Made by a program: the position numbers and the translations under genes. 64,000 bases of DNA from Eilatimonas milleporae (lineage in GTDB: Bacteria; Pseudomonadota; Alphaproteobacteria; Sphingomonadales; Kordiimonadaceae), in contig NZ_REFR01000009.1 in NCBI RefSeq assembly GCF_003688555.1, forward strand, positions 884,540 through 948,539, in the 5' to 3' direction. The notes below the pieces were generated by a model. The model worked only from the letters and a program-made list of their open reading frames with translations, was not told the DNA's origin and made no database searches. Shown piece by piece: positions 51,959-60,388 of the stretch; positions within the stretch are counted from its first letter, which is position 1, and each line of letters begins with the position of its first letter.

Positions 51959-53350
51959 ATGCGGCAGGATACACACACCCTTTCGGACACCAGCCCCCGC
52001 CATGGGACGCGGAAAGCGGATCGCCCTCTGTTCGGAGGGTTCATCGCCGACGAAACAACAGCGGGTCTTGTCAGGACGGCAGTGGCAGAAAAAGGATGGG
52101 ATACGACGGCTCTGAAATCCGGCACCATCGCGGCTGCCGTCAGGGGGCTTGCGGCCGGTGCACGTCCCCGTTTCCTGATGGTTGACCTGACCGGCAGTCA
52201 GGATCCCAGAAATGACGTCCAGGCCCTGGCCGATGTCTGCGACCAAGAAACGGTGGTGGTGGCGCTGGGCACTGTCAATGATGTGGGTCTTTACCGCGAT
52301 CTCAACGCGTCAGGCGTCCATGACTATCTGGTCAAACCGGTGACACAGCAGCAACTGCACTGGGTTCTGGACGATGTGGACGCGGTGCTGAGCGTTGCAT
52401 GCGGGGATACGGACAGCGCGGCATCTCCGGACAGGCCCGCATCCAATACGGGCTTTATCGGCGTACGGGGAGGCATTGGCACCAGTACCCTTGTTGCCAA
52501 TATGGGCTGGGCACTGGCCATGCGGGGTGTCGATACCGCTCTGGTCGACTTCGACCTCGTATTCGGGACACTGGCCCTTCAATTCGATCTGGAGCCTGGG
52601 CGCGGACTTCTGGACGCACTTGAAAATCCCCATCGTATCGATGGTCTGTTTCTGGAACGGGCCATGGTCAAGCCGCACAACCGGTTGTCCATACTGGGAA
52701 CGGAAGCCGCGCCCGGCATGCCGCAGAACGACACCCCGCACAGGACCACAGACGGCGCGCAGCAGGATGTGGAGGCTCATCTTATAGACAGACTGGGGGA
52801 GCGCTACGGCGCAGTTCTCGCCGACATCCCGCGGGAGGCCGCCATCCGCCGGCCCGACCTGCTGGCCCGCATGACGGATATAGTTCTGGTCGCCGATTTT
52901 TCCGTGGCGGCGGCACGCGACTGCATCAGGTTGAAGGCTTTTCTGAAAACAGCGGCACCGGACGTGAACACACATCTGATGATCAGTATGGCGGGGTGCA
53001 TGGCCGGCGATGTATCGCGGCGCGACTTCGAAACCTCGGTGGAACTGCCGGTGTCGGCGGTCATCCCCTATGACCCGAAGGGCTTCCAGATCGCGGTTCA
53101 GAAAGACAAGCCCGTCGTCGAGGCCGCGCCCAGGAGCAAGGCATCCCGCGCCATACTGGCCTGGACGGAATCCTCTTTCGGCCTGACGCGGCAAAGCAAG
53201 GCATCCGCGCTGCGCTGGTTGCGCCCCGACGCTCTTCAAAAGGTTCGAAAGCGCGATCCGCGACAGCGGGCACAGCCCTTATCACAGGACCGCGATGATA
53301 ACGGTCCGATGGCCGGGCCGGCACGACAACAGGCCGGCGGAACGGCGTGA
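51959..53350 (+). CDS. cpaE: Pilus localisation ATPase CpaE/TadZ
   Basis: 463 residues. An N-terminal atypical receiver-like domain (~20-135) includes FLMVDLTGSQDP and YLVKPVTQQQLHWVLDD. A MinD/ParA-like ATPase follows, with a deviant Walker A GVRGGIGTSTLVANMGWALA near residue 165 and VDFDLVFGTLALQFDLEPG after it. TadZ proteins place the pilus machine at the cell pole. The C-terminal ~60 residues are basic and low in complexity. ATG 51959 has GGGAG about 10 nt upstream; the stop overlaps cpaF (ATGA). Confidence 0.94.
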   Translation: MRQDTHTLSDTSPRHGTRKADRPLFGGFIADETTAGLVRTAVAEKGWDTTALKSGTIAAAVRGLAAGARPRFLMVDLTGSQDPRNDVQALADVCDQETVVVALGTVNDVGLYRDLNASGVHDYLVKPVTQQQLHWVLDDVDAVLSVACGDTDSAASPDRPASNTGFIGVRGGIGTSTLVANMGWALAMRGVDTALVDFDLVFGTLALQFDLEPGRGLLDALENPHRIDGLFLERAMVKPHNRLSILGTEAAPGMPQNDTPHRTTDGAQQDVEAHLIDRLGERYGAVLADIPREAAIRRPDLLARMTDIVLVADFSVAAARDCIRLKAFLKTAAPDVNTHLMISMAGCMAGDVSRRDFETSVELPVSAVIPYDPKGFQIAVQKDKPVVEAAPRSKASRAILAWTESSFGLTRQSKASALRWLRPDALQKVRKRDPRQRAQPLSQDRDDNGPMAGPARQQAGGTA

Positions 53351-55086
53351 TGAATATGATACGTCAGGGGCGCTTCGTGACAGGGCGGCGCGCGCAGCGT
53401 GTCGGCGGCCTGTCACGTGGGCCCAACGGATCGGTCAGGGATACCCCGCATTCCGGCCGACGCGACGCAGACCCGGCGGCAGAAGACGCAGCCCCCATCC
53501 GGGACAAGCCGAAAACACCCGCACACGGCGCCGCCGCGCCGACGGCACGCGATACCGCGCTGGAGCACATGCTTGAGGAAGCCGCCGCTGCCCTGCAAAG
53601 CCGCTTTACGGCTGAAAAGCTGCGCCTGATCGACAAGACAGCCCTGACGGATGAGCTGGAAATGCTGCTGCGTCCGCGTATCGCGGCCCACGCGCATACC
53701 CTTGGCGAGACCGATCTGGCGGACAGCGTGACCTACCTTCTGGACATGGTTGAACGACAGATCGGCCCTGTCGGCCGGGACCCCCTGACCACACGGAAAA
53801 CCGAGCTGGCCGAACAGGACACCAAACGCACCGTCATCGCGGCCAAAACCCGCATCCACCCCCTTTTGATGACGCATATCGACGCAGGCGCGGCTGCGGC
53901 CCTGCCGCGCGACGAACTGGCGGATCAGGTCAGCGATGTGGTCGGGGACCTGCTGGTTCAGGAGAAAATTCACCTGAACCTGAAAGAACAGGGTGCCCTG
54001 GTGTCACTGCTGCTGGATGACATGCTGGGTCTGGGCCCCCTGGAGCCGCTGCTGGCGGATGCGGACATTTCCGACATCATGGTCAACGGCACCGATCAGG
54101 TCTATGTGGAAAAGGGCGGTCGGCTGGTCCTGACGGACGTCAGGTTCAGGGATCGTCAGCATCTGATGAATATCGCGCAGCGGGTCGTCACCGCCGTTGG
54201 CCGGCGGGTCGATGAAAGCACGCCCATATGCGACGCGCGTCTCGCGGACGGCAGCCGCGTCAATGTCATCATTCCGCCGCTGGCCATCGACGGGGCATCG
54301 ATTTCCATCCGGAAATTTTCCCAGGACAAGCTGACGCTGGATAAAATGCTGTCCTATGGCAGTGTGTCGGCACCGCTGGCCACCCTGTTGAAAATCGTCG
54401 GCGCCTGCCGCCTCAACATCTTGATTTCCGGTGGCACCGGCTCGGGCAAAACCACCATGCTGAATGCCCTGTCACGGATGATTGACCAGGGCGAGCGTAT
54501 CGTGACCATCGAGGACGCAGCGGAACTGCAACTGCAACAACCGCATGTGGTGCGTCTGGAGACACGGCCGTCAAATCTGGAAGGGCACGGCGAAGTCACC
54601 ATCCGCGACCTTGTCAGGAACGCGCTGCGGATGCGGCCGGACCGGATCATCGTCGGCGAGATTCGCGGCGGTGAGGCCATAGACATGCTTCAGGCCATGA
54701 ATACCGGCCATGACGGGTCCATGGGCACCATCCACGCCAACCGTCCGCGCGAGGCCCTGACCCGCCTGGAAAACATGGTGAATATGGCCGGTCTGAATTT
54801 ACCGTCCAAAGCCATCCGCGAACAGATCGCCGCCTCGCTCGATCTGGTCGTGCAGGTACAGCGCATGCGCGACGGCAGCCGGCGCACGGTCTTTGTCACC
54901 GAAGTGGTCGGCATGGAAGGAGACGTCATCACCACGCAGGACCTGTTCCAGTTCATTTACACCGGCGAAGATACGGACGGACGCCTGACCGGCGATTTCC
55001 ATGCCAGCGGCGTGCGCCCCCATTTTCTGCCGAAAGCGGAATATTTCGGACTGGACAAGGCCCTGATGGAGGTGATGAGTGGCTGA
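53347..55086 (+). CDS. cpaF: Tad secretion ATPase CpaF/TadA
   Basis: 579 residues, about 100 longer than most CpaF proteins because of a polar Arg/Pro/Ala-rich N-terminus (~1-75). The type II/IV secretion ATPase core has [28 protein letters not shown] (~225) and Walker [14 protein letters not shown] (~360). It also has an Asp box with [13 protein letters not shown], a His box with [17 protein letters not shown], and a Walker B-like [12 protein letters not shown]. It powers Flp fibre assembly from the cytoplasm. Start overlaps the cpaE stop. Confidence 0.96.
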   Translation: MMNMIRQGRFVTGRRAQRVGGLSRGPNGSVRDTPHSGRRDADPAAEDAAPIRDKPKTPAHGAAAPTARDTALEHMLEEAAAALQSRFTAEKLRLIDKTALTDELEMLLRPRIAAHAHTLGETDLADSVTYLLDMVERQIGPVGRDPLTTRKTELAEQDTKRTVIAAKTRIHPLLMTHIDAGAAAALPRDELADQVSDVVGDLLVQEKIHLNLKEQGALVSLLLDDMLGLGPLEPLLADADISDIMVNGTDQVYVEKGGRLVLTDVRFRDRQHLMNIAQRVVTAVGRRVDESTPICDARLADGSRVNVIIPPLAIDGASISIRKFSQDKLTLDKMLSYGSVSAPLATLLKIVGACRLNILISGGTGSGKTTMLNALSRMIDQGERIVTIEDAAELQLQQPHVVRLETRPSNLEGHGEVTIRDLVRNALRMRPDRIIVGEIRGGEAIDMLQAMNTGHDGSMGTIHANRPREALTRLENMVNMAGLNLPSKAIREQIAASLDLVVQVQRMRDGSRRTVFVTEVVGMEGDVITTQDLFQFIYTGEDTDGRLTGDFHASGVRPHFLPKAEYFGLDKALMEVMSG

Positions 55087-55128
55087 GCCCCGGACCAATG
55101 GACGGATCGTACGCAACGGGGCACGGCG

Positions 55129-56115
55129 GTGAACCAGACCGTGTTCATACTGGCCCTTGGCCTGATGCTGGTCATGGCCGGAAGCCTGACCGCCCTTGTC
55201 CTCGGTCAGATGGACAATGGACGCAAACACACACGCGAACGGCTGTCGCGGTTGCAGGCGCGCTTTGGCGGGCAGTCGCAGGGACCCACCCACGACAAGC
55301 CACAGTCCATTCGGCTGGACAAAAGCCAGCCTCATGGCTGGATTGACCGTTTCGCGGTCATCCTGCCCCGGCGCGACGTACTCGCCCTGCGGCTGGCGCG
55401 GGCCGGTCTGGACCCTTCACTGGGCCAGTACGCAGGGGCTTGTGCGGTGGCGAGCCTGGCCGCCGTCATGGTGTTTTCGGCGATGGACCTACCGCTTCTG
55501 TTTGCGCTGCCCGCCGGTTTCAGCCTTGGCTTCGGGGGTGGGCACCTGCTGGTCACCCATCTGATCAAACGGCGGCTGGCCCTATTCACCAAACAGTTTC
55601 CAGAGGCCATTGATCTTATGGTGCGCGGTCTCAAATCCGGGCTTCCGGTCAATGAATGCATCGCCGGCATTGCCGACGAACTGCCGGCGCCGACAGGCCT
55701 TGAATTCAGGCGTGTGACGGATGCCATGCGGCTTGGTCACACCCTGGAACAGGCCCTGTGGTCCGCCAGCGACCGTCTGGGCACGACCGATTTCAAGTTT
55801 TTCGTCATCAGCCTGTCCGTCCAGAAGGAAACCGGCGGCAATCTCGGCGAAACCCTAGGGAACCTGGCAGCCATATTGCGGCACCGGCAGGCCATGAAGC
55901 TGAAGGTCAAGGCCCTGTCATCGGAAGCCAAGGCCAGTGCCATGATCGTCGGGGCCCTGCCTTTTGTCATGCTCGGGCTGATCCTGCTGTTGAATTATGA
56001 CTATGGCATCGTGCTGTTCACCAACCCCATGGCCATTGCCTTTGCCGCAGGCGCCCTGATCTGGATGGGGTTAGGTATTTTCGTCATGGTGCGCATGATC
56101 CGGTTCGAGGTGTAG
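55129..56115 (+). CDS. tadB: Tad inner-membrane platform protein TadB
   Basis: 328 residues from GTG 55129. One N-terminal helix and further hydrophobic segments near 95-145 and 270-328 flank a GspF/T2SSF domain (~155-270) with LFTKQFPEAIDLMVRGLKSGLPVNECIAGIADE and QKETGGNLGETLGNLAAILRHR. It forms the membrane platform with TadC and couples to CpaF. It is 42 bp after cpaF and 4 bp before tadC. Confidence 0.94.
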   Translation: MNQTVFILALGLMLVMAGSLTALVLGQMDNGRKHTRERLSRLQARFGGQSQGPTHDKPQSIRLDKSQPHGWIDRFAVILPRRDVLALRLARAGLDPSLGQYAGACAVASLAAVMVFSAMDLPLLFALPAGFSLGFGGGHLLVTHLIKRRLALFTKQFPEAIDLMVRGLKSGLPVNECIAGIADELPAPTGLEFRRVTDAMRLGHTLEQALWSASDRLGTTDFKFFVISLSVQKETGGNLGETLGNLAAILRHRQAMKLKVKALSSEAKASAMIVGALPFVMLGLILLLNYDYGIVLFTNPMAIAFAAGALIWMGLGIFVMVRMIRFEV

Positions 56116-56119
56116 ACAC

Positions 56120-57103
56120 ATGGATACCGCCGCTGTTTTCGCCGGATTGAGCGTGGTGGACCTGCTGTCTCTCGGCGCCGGGGTGACGACCCTGCTGATT
56201 CTTGTGGCGGTGTATCAGGCCGCCCTCGTCCGCGACCCGATGAAAGGCCGGATGAAGGCACTGATGGAACGCCGCGATATGCTGAAGGCCGGCCTGATGC
56301 AGCCGAAACGGCGCACCAGTCCGATTCGCAGGGCAAATGGCCTGGACATCATGCACAGGCTGGCGAACCGCATGAAGCTGCTGCAGGATGAACACTCGGA
56401 AAAAGCGGCGCGCAAACTGGCGCAGGCGGGTCTGCGGTCACGGGATGCCCTGGTGGTGTACCAGATCGCAAGGCTGAGCCTGCCGCTTGCCATGGGCCTG
56501 ACTGCCATTATCCTTTTTTACGGGGTTGGAATCCTGCCCGGTGCAGACGGACTGCACCCTTTTTTCGCCATCTCTCTTGTGCTCGCGGGGTTGAAACTGC
56601 CCGACCTTTATGTACGCAACACCAGGACGAAACGCATGAGCGCAATCGGCAAAACGCTGCCTGACGCCCTGGACCTTATGGTTGTCTGCGCGGAAGCCGG
56701 GCTGACCCTTGATGCCGCATTGAACCGGGTCGCCGGCGAACTGGGCAAAGCCGCCCCGGAACTGGCGGATGAATGCTGTCTGACCGCCATTGAACTCGGC
56801 TTTCTGCCGGAACGCCGGCAGGCGCTGGAAAATCTGAGCGCACGTGTCGATCTGCCCATGGTGCGCAGTGTGGTGGCAACCCTGATGCAAAGTGAACGTT
56901 ACGGCACGCCGCTTGCCGCCTCTTTACGGGTTCTGGCGGCGGAATTCCGCAATGAGCGCCTGATGAGGGCCGAGGAAAAGGCGGCCCGCTTGCCGGCAAC
57001 CCTCACGGTTCCGCTTATCCTGTTTATACTACCGGCACTTTTCGTGGTTCTGATGGGACCCGCCGCCTGCAAGATGACCGAGGATTTCATCAACCGTGGA
57101 TAG
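56120..57103 (+). CDS. tadC: Tad inner-membrane platform protein TadC
   Basis: 327 residues. A first helix (LLSLGAGVTTLLILVAVYQAAL) is followed by a pair near 110-155. The T2SSF domain (~170-300) includes LPDALDLMVVCAEAGLTLDAALNRVAGELG and ERYGTPLAASLRVLAAEFRNERLMRAEEKAARLPA. A C-terminal helix (LTVPLILFILPALFVVLMGPA) ends the protein. Partner of TadB and last recognised gene of the operon in this window; no TPR gene tadD follows. Confidence 0.94.
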   Translation: MDTAAVFAGLSVVDLLSLGAGVTTLLILVAVYQAALVRDPMKGRMKALMERRDMLKAGLMQPKRRTSPIRRANGLDIMHRLANRMKLLQDEHSEKAARKLAQAGLRSRDALVVYQIARLSLPLAMGLTAIILFYGVGILPGADGLHPFFAISLVLAGLKLPDLYVRNTRTKRMSAIGKTLPDALDLMVVCAEAGLTLDAALNRVAGELGKAAPELADECCLTAIELGFLPERRQALENLSARVDLPMVRSVVATLMQSERYGTPLAASLRVLAAEFRNERLMRAEEKAARLPATLTVPLILFILPALFVVLMGPAACKMTEDFINRG

Positions 57104-57292
57104 GGCAACCCGTGTGAAGAGGGTGGAATACGCCCAATTTCATACAGTTTCACTCACCTAAACGAGAGAATCATTGACCCTCGCGTCAAGAAATGGTTTG
57201 CTTAAGAGGTGAGAGGACATGGCATCCGTCATGTTCGCTCCTATTGCAGAGGTGGCTTGCCATCGCTGCAATATCCTCGCTGTCGTGACTCG

Positions 57293-57320
57293 GGCCGGGT
57301 GTTTACCCGGCCATTTTTTT
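57293..57320 (+). terminator. Strong Rho-independent terminator downstream of tadC
   Basis: GGCCGGGT-GTTT-ACCCGGCC hairpin (8-bp perfect stem) followed by A and seven T (57314-57320). It is oriented for rightward transcription. It lies 190 bp after tadC, so it either ends the Tad operon with a long 3' untranslated tail or ends a separate small transcript. Confidence 0.88.
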
Positions 57321-57510
57321 GCCACGCTCCCGCCGATATCCGGCGAAACAATAAAAACAGTATATTAGAAGACCGCCGCGAGTCAGGGTGACGCGGTGCA
57401 CAGTCCGTTGAGAGCATTGATCAGTATCATCAGAATTGTGACCAGAATCGGGCAGGCGGTTTAAACATCCATGACGGCCCCTGAGAAGACTTCGGGAATC
57501 GCGGCCTCTC

Positions 57511-57538
57511 TTGCCAAGGACAAACATGGACTTATAAT
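57511..57538 (+). promoter_or_regulatory. Candidate oxyR promoter
   Basis: TTGCCA (57511-57516), 16-nt spacer, perfect TATAAT (57533-57538), 45 nt before the oxyR ATG. This is the best sigma-70-like match I see in the window. The following 40 bp are AT-rich; no complete OxyR half-site array could be assigned. Confidence 0.6.
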
Positions 57539-57582
57539 CGACTTTATAAATCTTCTAACCTATATTTGGATCGTCTAAATCG

Positions 57583-58491
57583 ATGAGTTTTCCTCCCACC
57601 CTGAAACAGCTTCGGTATTTGACCGCCCTGCACAAGACCAATCATTTCGGAAAAGCGGCCGAAGCCTGCCATGTGACCCAATCCACACTGAGCGCCGGCC
57701 TGCAGGAACTGGAAAACCTTCTGGGGGCCCAGCTGGTGGAACGGACGAAACGCAGCGTCATGTTCACCGCCCTTGGTCATGCCGTGGTTGAGCGCGCCCA
57801 GACGATCCTGAATGATGTGGACGACCTGACCGCCATGGCCGAAGCGGCCAAAGACCCGCTGAAGGGCATTATCCGGCTTGGTATCATTCCCACCATCGCG
57901 CCCTTTCTTCTGCCGAAGATCATGCCGGCGATCCGGCAGCACTTGCCGGACCTGGAACTGCATCTGCGGGAGGAAAAATCATCCGTTCTGTGCGACCTGC
58001 TGAAGGCGGGGGAATTGGACCTGGTGTTATACGCCCTGCCCTTTTCCTGCGGCGACGTGGCGGAAATGCCCCTTTTCGAGGACGGATTTCTCGCGGCCTA
58101 CCCCCACGGCGAGGACCATGCGGAGACAATCACGACCCGGGATCTTCAAAAATCCCGTCTGATGCTGCTGGAGGAAGGGCACTGCCTGCGCGATCATGCC
58201 CTCAGCGCCTGCCAACTGGTGGGCGCGAATGTCAAGGAAGCCATGGCGGGCACAAGCCTGCACACCATGGTCCAGATGGTCGCGGCCGGACACGGCATCA
58301 CCCTGCTGCCGGAAATGGCGGTCACCGCGGGCCTGACGCAGAATGTCGCCGTCGATGTCGTGCCCTTTTCCGATATTCGCCCGACACGGACCATCGGCCT
58401 TGTCTGGCGGCACACGAACCCGCGCGCGGAAACCTTCAAGGCGCTCGGAGAAACCATAAGGGAAGCCGCCGCCCTGAAGGCGGCGGCCTGA
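57583..58491 (+). CDS. oxyR: Hydrogen-peroxide-sensing LysR regulator OxyR
   Basis: 302 residues. The N-terminal LysR winged helix-turn-helix (LKQLRYLTALHKTNHFGKAAEACHVTQSTLSAGLQELE) is followed by the effector domain. Cys201 and Cys210 (GHCLRDHALSAC) are separated by eight residues as in OxyR C199/C208, the pair that forms the sensing disulfide. GTSLHTMVQMVAAGHGITLLPEMAV is also OxyR-like. It activates peroxide defence genes when oxidised. No catalase or peroxiredoxin gene is adjacent here. Confidence 0.95.
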   Translation: MSFPPTLKQLRYLTALHKTNHFGKAAEACHVTQSTLSAGLQELENLLGAQLVERTKRSVMFTALGHAVVERAQTILNDVDDLTAMAEAAKDPLKGIIRLGIIPTIAPFLLPKIMPAIRQHLPDLELHLREEKSSVLCDLLKAGELDLVLYALPFSCGDVAEMPLFEDGFLAAYPHGEDHAETITTRDLQKSRLMLLEEGHCLRDHALSACQLVGANVKEAMAGTSLHTMVQMVAAGHGITLLPEMAVTAGLTQNVAVDVVPFSDIRPTRTIGLVWRHTNPRAETFKALGETIREAAALKAAA

Positions 58492-58519
58492 TCTCTACCG
58501 GTCGGCGCTAATTCCCGGT

Positions 58520-58548
58520 ATGGCCGGGCTGCAGCGCCGCCCGGCCAT
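58520..58548. terminator. Inverted repeat between convergent oxyR and POT genes
   Basis: Perfect 10-bp stem ATGGCCGGGC/GCCCGGCCAT with a 9-nt loop, 28 bp after oxyR and 59 bp before the end of the convergent transporter gene. No T-run follows on either strand, so it may act as a structural barrier rather than a full intrinsic terminator. Confidence 0.55.
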
Positions 58549-58606
58549 ATCCCTGATGGTCACAAGGTCCTGCCCTAGTGTCGTCATCGGGGTCCTGCCT
58601 TGGGGG

Positions 58607-60175
58607 TCAATGAATACCGTGCATGCGGCGGCGCAACCACGGCGTCAGAACAAGAAGGCCGACGCCGATCACCACCGACAACCAGCCGACATTGCTGAAC
58701 AGGGCGACCGTGCCGGGTATATCCAGCTTGTCACTGTCCGCCACGCCGTGTCCGCCGCCGCCCGTCAGGGACGCCAACACACCGGACAGATAATTGCCAA
58801 GGGCGATGTACAGGAAAAAAGTCCCCATCATCATGCCGACAATGCGCTGGGTGGACAGCTTGGTGATCATCGACAGACCGACGGGCGAAATCAGCAGTTC
58901 CGCCATCGTCAGCATGAAATAGATCATCACCATCCACAGCATGCTTTTGTTTGTCCCTTCATCCACCGTCAGGCCGAAGGAAAAGAACAGATATCCCAGA
59001 CCGATCACCAGAAGCGACAGCGCGAATTTGGCCGGTGTCGACGGTTCCAAGTTCCGGCGGGACATCGACTGCCAGGCCCAGCTGAGCACGGGCGCCAGAA
59101 CAATGATGAAGAAAGGGTTGAGCGACTGCACCTGGCTGGCCTGCATCGGGATCCCGAACAGGCTTTTTTCAAACTGCTGGTCGGCCAGCAGCGTCAGCGA
59201 GGAGCCCTGCTGTTCGAACAGCATCCAGAAAACCACCATGAAAATCATCAGAATGACGGCGACAATCACCCGGTCCCGTTCCTGCGGGGTACATTTGGTA
59301 AAGCCGTATGTCAGGATAACGACCAGGATCAGCGCGGCGGACCCGTAAAAGACATAACCGATCAGCGTCTGATACTGCATCAGCCCCCAGGAGAACAGGA
59401 CCAGCACCAGCCCGAAGGCATAGATGCCCCATTCACGGGTGATCAGACCGCCCAGGATCTTTTCCTTCAGGACGGCCGGATCGGGCGGATCGGCGCGGCC
59501 TTCCAGAAGCGGCTGTCCCCACAGGAAAATCAGCAGGCCCAGCAGCATGCCGATGCCCGCCATGCCGAAACCGTAGCCCCAGCCATAAACCTCGCCCACA
59601 TAGCCGACACCGACAATCGACAGCAGCGAGCCCACATTGATGCCCATATAGAAAATGGTGAAACCACCGTCCCGGCGCGGATCCTTTTCACCGTAAAGCG
59701 AACCCACAATGGTCGAGATATTGGCTTTCAGGAAACCGACGCCGGTGATGATGAGGGCAAGAGACAGGAAAAATATGGACAGATGCAGGTCGGACCGGAC
59801 AACCGCATTGCCATCGACAATGGCGGGCGGGCCTTCAAATGCCAGCGATATATGCCCCGCCACCAGCAGAAGCCCACCATAGACCACCGCCTTTCGGCTG
59901 CCCAGATATCTGTCGGCCAAGGCGCCGCCGATGACCGGCAGGACATAGACAAGTCCGAGATAGGCACCATAAATCAGGTTGGCCCCTTCGGCGGAAAACA
60001 GAAAATGCTTGGTCAGATACAGAACCAGAAGCGCCCGCATGCCATAAAAGGAAAACCGTTCCCACATTTCGGTCAGGAACAGGACCCCCAAACCGATGGG
60101 ATGGCCCAGAAACTCCCTTTCCTGGCTGCCGGCATGGGCTTCCGGGCGTGTTCCACCCGCAATCGTGTCGCTCAT
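58607..60175 (-). CDS. Proton-dependent oligopeptide transporter (POT/PTR2)
   Basis: 522 residues from ATG 60175, with GGAG just upstream. Major-facilitator membrane protein with about 12-14 helices. The POT signature ExxERFxxY is present as LTEMWERFSFYGMRALLVLYL (~35-55). The second PTR2 motif region is FTIFYMGINVGSLLS near 165. It imports di- and tripeptides with protons. Envelope peptidases encoded in this window (M13, S9) could supply its substrates, though no regulatory link is visible. Confidence 0.96.
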   Translation of the reverse strand: MSDTIAGGTRPEAHAGSQEREFLGHPIGLGVLFLTEMWERFSFYGMRALLVLYLTKHFLFSAEGANLIYGAYLGLVYVLPVIGGALADRYLGSRKAVVYGGLLLVAGHISLAFEGPPAIVDGNAVVRSDLHLSIFFLSLALIITGVGFLKANISTIVGSLYGEKDPRRDGGFTIFYMGINVGSLLSIVGVGYVGEVYGWGYGFGMAGIGMLLGLLIFLWGQPLLEGRADPPDPAVLKEKILGGLITREWGIYAFGLVLVLFSWGLMQYQTLIGYVFYGSAALILVVILTYGFTKCTPQERDRVIVAVILMIFMVVFWMLFEQQGSSLTLLADQQFEKSLFGIPMQASQVQSLNPFFIIVLAPVLSWAWQSMSRRNLEPSTPAKFALSLLVIGLGYLFFSFGLTVDEGTNKSMLWMVMIYFMLTMAELLISPVGLSMITKLSTQRIVGMMMGTFFLYIALGNYLSGVLASLTGGGGHGVADSDKLDIPGTVALFSNVGWLSVVIGVGLLVLTPWLRRRMHGIH

Positions 60176-60221
60176 CAAGCTCCCCCCAGATACGAAAATA
60201 CGAAATACACAGGATGCAAGT

Positions 60222-60266
60222 TCTATCCGGCCCTGTTCAATCCGCCTCGGGCCAATCCGTCCCGGG
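60222..60266. repeat. 15-bp tandem repeat upstream of the POT gene
   Basis: Three 15-bp units (60222-60236, 60237-60251, 60252-60266) share a CAATCCG core, as in TCAATCCGCCTCGGG; a fourth decays after 60267. They lie between the POT gene start and the S9 peptidase stop, close to where the POT promoter should be. Confidence 0.65.
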
Positions 60267-60388
60267 CGGATACAAATCAGGGCTGCATCTTCTCAGGTAA
60301 AAACCGCATGGGCCTAGAAACCACAGTCTGCCGGGAATCAGAAGGAAAAACTGGCCCAAACGGCGATACGGTCCGCATCATTTCGCCT

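Larger units (their letters stand above)
57104..57582. other. Gene-poor region between tadC and oxyR
   Basis: 479 bp with a strong rightward terminator at 57293-57320 and a near-consensus promoter before oxyR. A 49-codon open frame from ATG 57220 has a GAGAGG before it but reads through the terminator and has no recognisable content. Between tadC and the terminator the sequence could be a 3' leader or an independent small RNA. No tRNA or repeat is seen. Confidence 0.5.

Noticed and set aside
57220..57369. 49-codon open frame with a GAGAGG upstream
   Set aside because: It reads straight through a strong terminator hairpin and T-run, and the peptide has no recognisable features; kept only as a note in the intergenic entry.
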